Below are positions 17,611-25,404 of a stretch of 64,000 nucleotides of DNA, piece after piece (position 1 is the first letter of the stretch; every line of letters starts with the position of its first letter). The position numbers were made by a program, and so were the translations under genes. Location of the stretch: NCBI RefSeq assembly GCF_000160035.2, contig NZ_KI535370.1:1-64000 (forward strand). The letters are read 5' to 3'. Source of the DNA: Catonella morbi ATCC 51271. GTDB taxonomy: Bacteria > Bacillota > Clostridia > Lachnospirales > Lachnospiraceae. The notes below the pieces were generated by a model. The model did not search any database. It saw nothing but the letters and a program-made list of their open reading frames with translations, and was not told the origin of the DNA.

Positions 17611-18063
17611 TTAATTATATCTCCAATAATTATCTCCATCTACATTAATTGAGTGATTATTTTCATCTATCGGATAAAGTGTCAGACTTTCAAATTCTCC
17701 TTTAATATGCATAATACCTATAGACTCATTTATAGCTACTGCTCCTTTTAAAGTATCCTCTATCCCTGTGCGGATAACCGGAACCTCAACAATATTCTTT
17801 TTATCCAAAATAATTTCCATTTTCACATTCCTTAATTCACTATGTAATCTTTCAATTCTAATATCACCAACAAACTTCACTTTTGTGTTGAGCAGGCTAT
17901 AATTTATTTCACCTTCTATTAAAATTTCACTTTGTTCACACGCAACTCCATTTATAAAATGTTCAATAGGTTTCCTTAAATTTATATTTTTTTTAAGGGG
18001 AAACACTAAACTCCCCCCGACAATTATCAAACATATTAACAACCCCAAAATTTTATTTCGCAT
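17611..18063 (-). CDS. Hypothetical exported protein (150 aa)
   Basis: Not recognised. It has a signal or anchor segment (ILGLLICLIIVGGSLVFPL, about 4-22) and a mature part rich in short beta-prone stretches ending YWRYN. ATG 18063 is preferred; AGGG lies 10 nt upstream, and a TTG at 18069 is the alternative. It stands downstream of the first copy of the long promoter/leader repeat (18135-18277), so it probably shares its control with the 302-aa exported protein at 18773. Confidence 0.6.
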   Translation of the reverse strand: MRNKILGLLICLIIVGGSLVFPLKKNINLRKPIEHFINGVACEQSEILIEGEINYSLLNTKVKFVGDIRIERLHSELRNVKMEIILDKKNIVEVPVIRTGIEDTLKGAVAINESIGIMHIKGEFESLTLYPIDENNHSINVDGDNYWRYN

Positions 18064-18134
18064 AAACAATTATCCCTGCTTTCTAATAAATCATATGCAC
18101 TAAAAATCTCGGTATAAGAATTTTCATCTTTATA

Positions 18135-18277
18135 GATAGAATCAATTTATCTTGTCTGGTTTATCTAATAATAGGTTCTTGGTACTTTTCCTTTGTTGAA
18201 ACGAAGTTTACCATATAGAAATCAAAATTGATATACCAAAACCGGACGTTTTATTTTGTACATTTTCGTATATATAC
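18135..18277 (-). repeat. Promoter/leader repeat, copy 1
   Basis: About 140 bp that match 19781-19920 closely, with long identical runs such as TTTTCCTTTGTTGAAACGAA (plus strand). It keeps the left operator arm ATATACCAAAA (18231-18241), while the right arm is degraded (TTTTCGTATATATAC). On the minus strand it leads into the 150-aa exported-protein gene. A weak 14-codon ORF (18083-18127) lies in its leader. The surrounding gap 18064-18418 has no other gene. Confidence 0.8.
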
Positions 18278-18296
18278 CATTCAGATGAATATCAAA

Positions 18297-18335
18297 AGTA
18301 GCGTAAAATTTTTACAAATAAAATTTTACGCTCAC
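18297..18335 (-). terminator. Terminator-like hairpin after the 103-aa gene
   Basis: GCGTAAAATT (18301-18310) and AATTTTACGC (18322-18331) form a perfect stem that extends by one more pair. On the minus strand it is followed by ACTTTTGATATT. It separates the operon above from repeat copy 1. Confidence 0.55.
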
Positions 18336-18418
18336 TCTCTAACTACTTCCGGTCTAATATTATGAAACTTAGCTCTTCTATGCTCATTTCCACCTTTCTC
18401 AGGCTATAAGTAATATCT

Positions 18419-18730
18419 TCAAAGTTTATTTTCAGAGTTTTTTTGAACACTATCTTTTACTTCATCCGAAAATCCCTTGGAACTTAAGGCTTTTTCTTCG
18501 TCCCTAAGCTTTTTGAGATATTCTTTGTTTCTTTTTACATCTTCAAGGTACAGAGCTAATGCTATTCCCCAAAAAATTATACCCAAAATAAGAGACCAGA
18601 TATTAATCCAAAAGAATCCTCTTTCGATTATTGTATTTACAAATACTATTATAAAAAGACACCCCTGTATAACATAATAAATTATTGAATCAGGTAGTCT
18701 TAAACGTTTCAAAAATTTACTTACTTTCAT
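18419..18730 (-). CDS. Small two-helix membrane protein, possible immunity protein
   Basis: A 103-aa protein with two membrane segments (IIYYVIQGCLFIIVFVN, about 16-32, and INIWSLILGIIFWGIALAL, about 42-60) and a charged, lysine/glutamate-rich C-terminal helix. I do not recognise a family. It lies 42 nt after the 302-aa exported-protein gene, with no terminator seen between them. A small membrane protein next to a secreted protein is the usual arrangement of bacteriocin and immunity genes; that role is only inferred from position. Confidence 0.6.
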   Translation of the reverse strand: MKVSKFLKRLRLPDSIIYYVIQGCLFIIVFVNTIIERGFFWINIWSLILGIIFWGIALALYLEDVKRNKEYLKKLRDEEKALSSKGFSDEVKDSVQKNSENKL

Positions 18731-18772
18731 AATAAAATATAACCTTTACCAAAACACAGACCCGTCAATCAG

Positions 18773-19681
18773 CTACTTTTGAGCTACATAATTATCTATG
18801 CCTGCTTTTACCATTTCTGTATTGGATACACCAAAACCACCATTGAAACTCTTCAGTTTCCATTTGGTTGTGCCAGCTGTAGTATTCTCTATTTTCCAAT
18901 ATGTCATATCTCGCCAAGCACCATAATATGATTTATATTTAATTGTAACCATATATGTATAATAAAAAGAAAAGGTAGCTAATTTAATGGACTGAGCATA
19001 TGCAATCACACCCTGTGCAGTAAAAAATAATGCTGTAACTATAAAGCCCACTAGTGAAGGACCCAAAAATAATGATAGATATGCAGAAATTGCACCCAAA
19101 GTCTCATTCTCTCCCCATCTCCATGTCTTTGTCTCTCCCTCATATTTGCTAGAATATTTCCTATGCAGTTGTGCATATACGTCCGGTGCATAGTAAAATC
19201 CTCCATACTCACCTAAATAGTAATACCCTCCGCCAAAGTATGATTGGGATAATCCTGTATTATCTACCGGCTCATCAGTTATCGACCTTCTAATACTCTT
19301 CACACTATTAGCATTTATCTTTTCATCTATCTTTATATTTGAAACAGGCTCATGTGTCGTAAAAGAATTAAAATCTCCAATCTTACTGACTGTTTCCTTT
19401 GCCGCATTATATCGTAAAGGTGCAGACAAATCATATACTTTAGTATTTATAGTCTTAGTTGTAAGACTGCCAACTGATTTCTGACTAAGGACTCCATCAA
19501 TATATACTTCTGATGCTGCCGAATTTCCCATTCGGCGTATTTTAACCGTTACCAGCTTACCCTCATTATAAAATGAAAAGCTTTCATCTTTTCCTGTTCT
19601 TATTAATTCAGATGCAGAAGCATTCGATGTAAAAGAAAATATAATTGCAAAAACTAAAATCATACTTATTATTTTTCTCAT
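18773..19681 (-). CDS. Exported protein of unknown function (302 aa), candidate secreted effector
   Basis: It has a clear signal peptide (IISMILVFAIIFSFTSNASA, cleavage near residue 24). The mature part has a polar N-terminal half, a glycine/tyrosine-rich stretch (FGGGYYYLGEYGGFYYAPD, about 166-184), a long hydrophobic segment (AYLSLFLGPSLVGFIVTALF, about 201-220, extending to about 228) and an aromatic C-terminal domain. A hydrophobic helix in the middle of a secreted protein is seen in some pore-forming or membrane-active toxins, but I recognise no family. Its ATG overlaps the stop of the 28-codon ORF upstream, whose end supplies GGAGG. Controlled, I infer, by the operator at 19876-19918. 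Confidence 0.7.
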   Translation of the reverse strand: MRKIISMILVFAIIFSFTSNASASELIRTGKDESFSFYNEGKLVTVKIRRMGNSAASEVYIDGVLSQKSVGSLTTKTINTKVYDLSAPLRYNAAKETVSKIGDFNSFTTHEPVSNIKIDEKINANSVKSIRRSITDEPVDNTGLSQSYFGGGYYYLGEYGGFYYAPDVYAQLHRKYSSKYEGETKTWRWGENETLGAISAYLSLFLGPSLVGFIVTALFFTAQGVIAYAQSIKLATFSFYYTYMVTIKYKSYYGAWRDMTYWKIENTTAGTTKWKLKSFNGGFGVSNTEMVKAGIDNYVAQK

Positions 19682-19764
19682 AGTTTACCTCCGTATTTAT
19701 CTGGTTTATGTTTACATATTTTCCAGTCCCCATTCCTATACCTCTGTGGGTTTATCTTTTTCAT
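19678..19764 (-). CDS. 28-codon ORF coupled to the exported-protein gene
   Basis: ATG 19764 has an excellent AAAGGAGG 5 nt upstream. The product starts MKKINPQRYRNGDWKICKHK and ends DKYGGKL; it is basic, has two cysteines (no: one, at residue 17) and no signal peptide. The stop TGA overlaps the next gene's ATG (ATGA), so the two are translationally coupled. It could be a leader that sets expression of the exported protein or an intracellular small protein. Confidence 0.6.
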   Translation of the reverse strand: MKKINPQRYRNGDWKICKHKPDKYGGKL

Positions 19765-19780
19765 GATAACCTCCTTTCCG

Positions 19781-19920
19781 GATAGAACCATCTTATCTTG
19801 TCCGGCTTATCTGATAATAGGTTCTTGTGCTTTTCCTTTGTTGAAACGAAGTTTACCACATAGGAATCAAAATTGATATACCAAAACCGGACGTTTTTTT
19901 CGTACACTTTTGGTATATAC
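19781..19920 (-). repeat. Promoter/leader repeat, copy 2
   Basis: Second and more complete copy of the element at 18135-18277. On the minus strand it runs from the operator into a conserved leader with complementary parts (AGAACC near 19822-19827 with GGTTCT near 19784-19789; CCGGA with TCCGG), ending just before the Shine-Dalgarno of the 28-codon ORF. The pairing could mask the start region. Confidence 0.8.
19876..19918. promoter_or_regulatory. Divergent operator: inverted repeat of TTTTGGTATAT
   Basis: ATATACCAAAA (19876-19886) and TTTTGGTATAT (19908-19918) form a perfect 11-bp inverted repeat with a 21-bp spacer, so the arm centres are 32 bp (about three helix turns) apart. Each arm faces outward: one toward the 28-codon ORF/302-aa operon, the other toward the secreted-peptide gene at 19988. 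Each TTTTGG could serve as, or overlap, a -35 element. This is a plausible binding site of the regulator encoded at 20170. Confidence 0.65.
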
Positions 19921-19987
19921 ATATCCATATTTATATGTTATCACATTATTTATATATCTTAACCCAAAAAACAGGAGGTGTTTGATT

Positions 19988-20161
19988 ATGAAAAAGAATC
20001 GCAGGAACAAATTTATATTTGCAGCCTTACTTATAACCGCCTTTCTGATTAACTCCACACAGTCATTTGTGCAATCGCCCGGTACTGCTGCGACAAAAAT
20101 CTGTACAGCTCCCGGTACAAATGATGGTGTTAATCTGTACCATAACAATGTTAAAGCATAG
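19988..20161 (+). CDS. Small secreted peptide precursor, candidate pheromone
   Basis: A 57-codon gene with a perfect AGGAGGTG 7 nt before ATG 19988. The product has a basic N-terminus (MKKNRRNK), a hydrophobic core (FIFAALLITAFLI, 9-21) and a polar tail of about 30 residues ending GVNLYHNNVKA, with PGT occurring twice. This is the layout of an exported peptide pro-pheromone. It ends 8 nt from the 3' end of the convergent HTH-TPR regulator gene and starts 70 nt from the shared operator. The mature peptide cannot be fixed from sequence. Confidence 0.75.
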   Translation: MKKNRRNKFIFAALLITAFLINSTQSFVQSPGTAATKICTAPGTNDGVNLYHNNVKA

Positions 20162-20169
20162 TACTTTTA

Positions 20170-21990
20170 TTATCTGATGTCTTCACCATACCATTCTTTG
20201 AAGGCCCTCTCTATGGGGGCTTTTTGTCTTTCACTTGCTTTCATTAATCTCCTTAACTGATAGCTTTGCCTGTATCTTTGTCTGCTCTTTGAATTATCTC
20301 CGGTCATCCTGTCCAGCGTATAGGTCTTCTCTTCAAGCATAAATCCAAGAAAGTCTCCTCTCAGGCATTCTATGGAGTATCTTATGGTCTTATCGGCAAG
20401 CTCCAACGCCTTATCGAATTGGTCGGTCTCCTCGTAGTATGCACACAGATTGCTGTATATTAAAGCAAGCGGCACATAACGGTATTTTAAGTCTATTCTG
20501 CTGTTCCCGTAGGATAATGCTGCCTTTTCAAGCAGTTCTATACTTTTATCCTGTCTGTTTACCATTTTATAGCAAACAGCTATATTGTTTATGATAGTTG
20601 CCTCTGCCTTGCTTAGTACAAATTTTCCAAGCCCCGCTAAGCCCGTATCTCCTCTGGTTATGTTAAATGCCTCTGTTAATCTCTCTATGGCTTCATCCGG
20701 AGTACATCTTTTCATTATACTGTCAAACTGTATGTCCATAAACTTCACATATTGTTCATTTCTTTTATGTTCTAATGAAATCTTCTGTCTTAACTCCCCA
20801 TACAATGCCTCTGATTCCTCATATCTCTGGAAAGTATTTAGCTTTGCCACCTCTCTTTCCATTTCAAGCAGACGAAAATCATTGGTTATTATTCTGCTCT
20901 CTGCCATTTCTGTTTCTTTGTCAAAATATTCCAGAAGTTTACGTAAGGTTTCATTTTTAGGAGAATTTTTACCTGTTTCTATCCTTGAAATGGTCTTTAT
21001 ATCTATATCCAGCTCAACTGAAAGTTCCTGTCTTGATATACCCTTAAGCATTCTCTCCTGCTTTATAAATTCAGATATTATGTATATATTTTTCTGTTTA
21101 CAGTCTGTAATCAGGCTTATATCCTTTGTCTTCCATTTCACATCATACTCTTCGTATATATCCTTTAATGCATCCCTCATCTTCTTAAAATCTGTATATA
21201 CCGGCTCATTTCTGCCCTCAGACAGAAACAGTATCCTATCTAACAGCTGCGGGAGATTCTGCAGCATACCATTGCCTGCCAGTCTGTCTTCCGCTGCCAA
21301 AGTAATGGTTAAGGCTTCCTCATATTTACCATTCTTTATAAAGCTGTCCCCAATAATCCAGGCTGCTCTTCCATACAGACTGCATTTTACTTCCTCATCA
21401 CTAAAATGCGTATCTATATAGTTCAGTATATCTCTGCCGACCCTGCCAATACGGTCTTCGCCCATTTTTTCTTTATTCTTAAGATGCAGCAGGATTATGA
21501 TGAGTTCTTCCTCTCCGATTATATAGTCATTCATATTCTCATCTGAAATCCCAGGGAGGGTAAGGTTAATTGCAAGGTTAAAATGTTCGTCCGCTTTGTT
21601 AAAGTCCCTGTACTTCTCAGAGCTTATAATACCTTTCATTGTCTCAAGGTACTGGCATTGCAGGGTATTTTCCTTATCCGCAAAGCTCTCACATTCGGCA
21701 AGACTTTCCTCCGCCCCGTCATAGTTTTCGCTGCTTAGTTCTTCTTTTATTATTTCCTTTAGTACGAACAGTCTGTAGTCTGTCTCATCCTGTATGATAT
21801 CCATCTTATTTATCGAGCTGCCTAACCTGCTTATAAGCCGCTCTAGGATAAAGAAATCTCCGTGGCGTTCTCCTGCCTCAATTCTCCTTAACGAGGCTTC
21901 TGAACATACTCCTGCTGTCAATTTGGTTCTGCTTATATCACGGCCGATACGTTCCTGCTTTATAAGTGCACCTATTTTTGCTATGTTCAT
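20170..21990 (-). CDS. Double HTH-TPR regulator, RRNPP-like
   Basis: A 606-aa cytoplasmic protein with two parallel halves. Each starts with an XRE-type helix-turn-helix (about 4-55 and 304-358): ALIKQERIGRDISRTKL…RIEAGE and EFIKQERMLKGISRQEL…RIETGK. Each is followed by helical TPR-like repeats (about 75-290 and 370-590; for example NNIAVCYKMVNRQDKSIELL). HTH plus TPR is the plan of the Rgg/PlcR/NprR family, which binds imported peptides; here one chain seems to hold two such units, a built-in dimer. ATG 21990 with AGGAG 6 nt upstream beats the TTG at 22005. Target and ligand are inferred from the neighbouring peptide gene and operator. Confidence 0.85.
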   Translation of the reverse strand: MNIAKIGALIKQERIGRDISRTKLTAGVCSEASLRRIEAGERHGDFFILERLISRLGSSINKMDIIQDETDYRLFVLKEIIKEELSSENYDGAEESLAECESFADKENTLQCQYLETMKGIISSEKYRDFNKADEHFNLAINLTLPGISDENMNDYIIGEEELIIILLHLKNKEKMGEDRIGRVGRDILNYIDTHFSDEEVKCSLYGRAAWIIGDSFIKNGKYEEALTITLAAEDRLAGNGMLQNLPQLLDRILFLSEGRNEPVYTDFKKMRDALKDIYEEYDVKWKTKDISLITDCKQKNIYIISEFIKQERMLKGISRQELSVELDIDIKTISRIETGKNSPKNETLRKLLEYFDKETEMAESRIITNDFRLLEMEREVAKLNTFQRYEESEALYGELRQKISLEHKRNEQYVKFMDIQFDSIMKRCTPDEAIERLTEAFNITRGDTGLAGLGKFVLSKAEATIINNIAVCYKMVNRQDKSIELLEKAALSYGNSRIDLKYRYVPLALIYSNLCAYYEETDQFDKALELADKTIRYSIECLRGDFLGFMLEEKTYTLDRMTGDNSKSRQRYRQSYQLRRLMKASERQKAPIERAFKEWYGEDIR

Positions 21991-22145
21991 ATAAGTCTCC
22001 TGCAATTGCTGCCGATTTATATGTTGTCATCGTTCGCTTGGTACTTCCTCTTTGTAAGCAGTTTAACTCAAACTTGCGACATTTCTATGTCACCTTTTCA
22101 TCAAAAATATTTATTTATTTGTTATATGCACTTTCAGAAACATCA

Positions 22146-22174
22146 TTGACACTACTTCGGTAAACCGATATACT
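22146..22174 (+). promoter_or_regulatory. holA promoter
   Basis: TTGACA (22146-22151), a 17-nt spacer and TATACT (22169-22174) on the plus strand, with a start near 22181 and a leader of about 96 nt. Confidence 0.8.
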
Positions 22175-22276
22175 GTAGCAAAGGGGGGATAATCTGTCAC
22201 GATTAAATGGTGATAATATTGAAGATATATTAGCAGCAGCAAGAAAAAAGAAACAAAACCAAAAGGAGCCAACCAT

Positions 22277-23254
22277 ATGTCACAGGCCACACTTAACGAG
22301 CATATCAAAAACCGTTCATTTAAGCGCTGCTACCTGCTTTACGGTGCCGAACCGTATATGATAAGGTATTATAAAAACGCCCTAAAAAATGCTGTTATCG
22401 GCTCCGGCGATAAGATGAATCTAAATACTTTTTCAGGCAAGATAACTGATATAAATAATATTATAGAGCCTGCCGAAACCCTGCCGTTTTTCTCGGACTA
22501 CAGATGTATCCTGGTAGAAAATTCAGGGCTTTTTTCTTCTGCCAATGAGTTTTCTGAGTACATCGCGAAAATTCCTGAAAGTACAGTAATTATATTTGCA
22601 GAAAATGATGTTGATAAAAGAACCAAACTTTATAAAACGGTAAATAAGACAGGTTGTGCGGTAGAATTTGAAATCCAAAAAGAAAACGATTTAATTAATA
22701 CTATAATTAAAAAATTTGCCAAAGATAAAATAACTATAGATTATGAGCTTGCCAAATACTTTGTAAACCGCATAGGCACTTCTATGGATGAACTTTACAG
22801 CGAAGCTGACAAACTAATTTCATATGTTTATGAAAAAAGAACCGTAACCAAAGAAGATATTGATACCGTCTGCGAAAGGCAGCTGTCTGATAAGATATTT
22901 GACATCATGGACTATATGGGTAAAAAGGACAGAGAAAATGCCATAGGCTTCTACCTTGATTTAACAGGACTTCAGGAATCACCTGTTAAAATACTGGCTT
23001 TAATCAATACTCATTTTACAAGGCTTTACAATATTAAACAACTGATGGCAGAGGGTAAACAGGGAGAAATAGCTTCCCTGCTTAAAATACCACCTTTTTT
23101 TGTAAAAAAGTATGTAGAACAGGCAAATAATTTTTCTGATGCAACATTAAGAGATGCCATTGAATACGGCATCTTCGTTGATAATGCCATTAAAACCGGA
23201 GGAATGAATGAGTATGTGGCAGTAGAAAGTATGATAGTCAGATATTCTGCTTAA
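22277..23254 (+). CDS. holA: DNA polymerase III subunit delta
   Basis: HolA is the delta subunit of the clamp loader that opens the sliding clamp for replication. The 325-aa protein shows the family's N-terminal CYLLYGAEPYMIRYYKNAL (about 14-32), the LPFFSDYRCILVENSGLF stretch and the C-terminal helical domain with LALINTHFTRLYNIKQLM (about 242-259). The length is normal. AAAAGGAG precedes ATG 22277. Transcribed alone; it converges with, and overlaps by 17 nt, the DUF1275 gene. Confidence 0.95.
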   Translation: MSQATLNEHIKNRSFKRCYLLYGAEPYMIRYYKNALKNAVIGSGDKMNLNTFSGKITDINNIIEPAETLPFFSDYRCILVENSGLFSSANEFSEYIAKIPESTVIIFAENDVDKRTKLYKTVNKTGCAVEFEIQKENDLINTIIKKFAKDKITIDYELAKYFVNRIGTSMDELYSEADKLISYVYEKRTVTKEDIDTVCERQLSDKIFDIMDYMGKKDRENAIGFYLDLTGLQESPVKILALINTHFTRLYNIKQLMAEGKQGEIASLLKIPPFFVKKYVEQANNFSDATLRDAIEYGIFVDNAIKTGGMNEYVAVESMIVRYSA

Positions 23255-23900
23255 CTTCTCTTTCTATTGAGACTATCTCTGCCACAATGACTATAATTAT
23301 ACCAAAATAACCGGCTCTTATGCCAAATTTAAGACAAGTCAGTACAGCAAGTACTGCTCCGATATGAAAGAAAGTAAGGGAGAGCAGATAAAATCTGCCC
23401 TTTTCCCTGTCTTCGTCTTTCCCTGTCAAATGATAATAGGTATAGCCTAAAACCATCTGTTTTAAGTTATTGGTTGAAAATATGGTAGAACAGTTATATT
23501 TCCTTGTACCTGTAAAGGTAAACCATTGGACAGATGACATAAAGAAAATCGGCAATAATGCCAAAACCACATCTGCATCCTCAGGTATAAAGGAAATAGC
23601 AACAAAGCCCAGTATTAAAACTACAAATGTATATATTTTCAAAACAAATCTGCCAAATCTTTGCTTAATCAAAGCTCCCGATACATTTCCCAAAATAAAC
23701 AGCAGGAGGGCAAAAACTCTTAAGCTTACCTCTTTATAATCCCTTCCAAAAATGTTTAATATAATCTCAATCAGGTTAGCGGTCTGGGCAGAGCCAAAGT
23801 TACCTACTCTGCTAAAAAGCGCATAGCCCCCCATAAAGCCGCCTGATATACACATTATATGATGTAAAACTTCTTCCTGTTTCTCTGTCATATTTTCCAT
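23238..23900 (-). CDS. DUF1275 (YoaK-type) membrane protein
   Basis: A 220-aa protein with about six membrane segments, starting with a conserved GGFMGGYALFSRVGNFGSAQTANL (residues 20-43, quoted here in part as GGYALFSR and GSAQTANL), typical of the DUF1275/YoaK family. The second half holds SSVQWFTFTGTRKYNCSTIF. The function of the family is not known; a transport role is often guessed. It follows the transglutaminase gene by 6 nt and is the last gene of that operon. Confidence 0.85.
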   Translation of the reverse strand: MENMTEKQEEVLHHIMCISGGFMGGYALFSRVGNFGSAQTANLIEIILNIFGRDYKEVSLRVFALLLFILGNVSGALIKQRFGRFVLKIYTFVVLILGFVAISFIPEDADVVLALLPIFFMSSVQWFTFTGTRKYNCSTIFSTNNLKQMVLGYTYYHLTGKDEDREKGRFYLLSLTFFHIGAVLAVLTCLKFGIRAGYFGIIIVIVAEIVSIEREVKQNI

Positions 23901-23906
23901 TAAAGT

Positions 23907-25400
23907 TTAATCTTCTTTCACTCCATGCATTGCCCTGTCAGGGTAAGCATCTTTTTCAAAATTATAATATCCTTTATGCTCAGGATTGTTTTCTCCGTAT
24001 TCCTTATCAAACCCGGCAATATCAAGATCACCCAACATAAATGCTCTGAATGAGCCTCCTCCGGCAATAGGGCAGGTATCAAAATGATACCATTTGTCTT
24101 TGTATTTAATTAAATTCCAAAAATGATCGCTGTTTTCTCCATCCCTAGCCACCATGATGTTTTCAAAGCCCGCTCCTGTAATAAGAGCCTCTGCAACCGC
24201 ATAATAGGTGAAGCAGTCACCCGTATGAGTTCTAAATCCGTTGTAGGCAGCTTCTATAACATCACTTTTGTCTGAATAACCTGTATAGTTAATCTTAGTA
24301 TGACAAAACTCAAAAATTTTATCCAGTTTTTCAATTTCAGTCATGTCTTTTGAGGTAATTTCATTCAAAGTTTCTTTTACATATTGGGCTACCTCTTCGG
24401 CATGTCCTTTAGAAGATTTTTTTACAATCACCTTCACAGATTTTTCAGCTTTGTTACCTGCTTTATCCTCAGACCTGTAAGTGACCTTATATGTTCCCTC
24501 TTTTCGGGGATTTACCTTAGAAGCATCTACCATAAGGGCTGTTCCGCCCTGTTGGTTATCTGTAACACTGACTCCCGACCTGTAAGAAATCGGGCTTCCT
24601 ATGTATATAGTCAAATCCCTTGTTCCTTTGATAACCGGCGGTTTGGTATCAGCCACTTCCAGCCTAAGCACAATTTCTTTTTTATTCTTCTTCACTGAGG
24701 CCTTAATCGGAACCATGTATTTGCCGGTTTTTTGCAAAACTTTTTCAATGTTAAATTTTTCACCATAAGTAAGCCGAAGCCCTGCCTGTTCAGTTCTTAA
24801 AAATTTACTTGCAGGTAATTCCTTAGTTCCAAGTTCCACTTTAAGATGTCTTTTTACATCCAATACATAAAGTGTTGTAGTTTCTTCCGATGTATTTCCG
24901 CCTAAGTCTGTAGCTGTAAGCTTTATTTTATAAACTCCTGATTCACCTTTATAATTTGACAAACCGCTTTCTTTTAACTTTGTTTTTGTCGCATCTTCAA
25001 TCCTGTCAATAAAATCTTCTTTTTTGCATTTTTCTCCGGCCGCTATAACCACTTCTTTTGTAATAATTACCGGACTTTCCGTATCCACTACCGTAAGCAA
25101 TGTAGTATTGATATTGCCGTTTACCAGAAACTGCACCGGATATTCTCCGGGTTTATCAAGAGGAATATCCTTAATAGGAGTAACCATCTTACAGTTTATT
25201 AAAGGTATATGGTGACTGATTAAGAATTCATATAACTCAGGATTTTTGTAAAAGTCAGTTTGCTTTAAATCGGAAGTTCCTGCCTCTACTGTCATTTCCG
25301 ACTTCAAAGGAGAATTTATAAAAAGCGAAAGTCCTCCTAAAATCAGCAAAATAGTGAGGCTCACCACTGAAATAATCAAATTTCTTTTTAATTTACTCAT
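23907..25400 (-). CDS. Membrane-anchored transglutaminase-like protein with Ig-like domains
   Basis: About 497 aa. An N-terminal anchor (LIISVVSLTILLILGGLSLF, about 8-27) is followed by several Ig-like/bacterial-type beta domains (VTDNQQGG…YKVTYRSEDKAGNKAEKS, about 284-330) and a C-terminal transglutaminase-like fold with the Cys-His-Asp triad in THTGDCFTYYAVAEAL, SDHFWNLIKY and WYHFDTCP. Such extracellular domains act as proteases or cross-linkers of cell-wall proteins; the substrate is unknown. The start is uncertain: ATG 25400 follows the dapB stop by 4 nt; a TTG at 25412 overlaps dapB. Confidence 0.88.
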   Translation of the reverse strand: MSKLKRNLIISVVSLTILLILGGLSLFINSPLKSEMTVEAGTSDLKQTDFYKNPELYEFLISHHIPLINCKMVTPIKDIPLDKPGEYPVQFLVNGNINTTLLTVVDTESPVIITKEVVIAAGEKCKKEDFIDRIEDATKTKLKESGLSNYKGESGVYKIKLTATDLGGNTSEETTTLYVLDVKRHLKVELGTKELPASKFLRTEQAGLRLTYGEKFNIEKVLQKTGKYMVPIKASVKKNKKEIVLRLEVADTKPPVIKGTRDLTIYIGSPISYRSGVSVTDNQQGGTALMVDASKVNPRKEGTYKVTYRSEDKAGNKAEKSVKVIVKKSSKGHAEEVAQYVKETLNEITSKDMTEIEKLDKIFEFCHTKINYTGYSDKSDVIEAAYNGFRTHTGDCFTYYAVAEALITGAGFENIMVARDGENSDHFWNLIKYKDKWYHFDTCPIAGGGSFRAFMLGDLDIAGFDKEYGENNPEHKGYYNFEKDAYPDRAMHGVKED

Positions 25401-25404
25401 AGTT

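Noticed and set aside
19867-20148. 93-aa minus-strand ORF opposite the peptide gene
   Set aside because: It has no ribosome-binding site and covers the operator; the plus-strand gene has a perfect Shine-Dalgarno and signal peptide.
20585-21421. 278-aa plus-strand ORF opposite the HTH-TPR regulator
   Set aside because: It is antisense to a well-supported gene, has serine/leucine/isoleucine-rich shadow composition and no Shine-Dalgarno.
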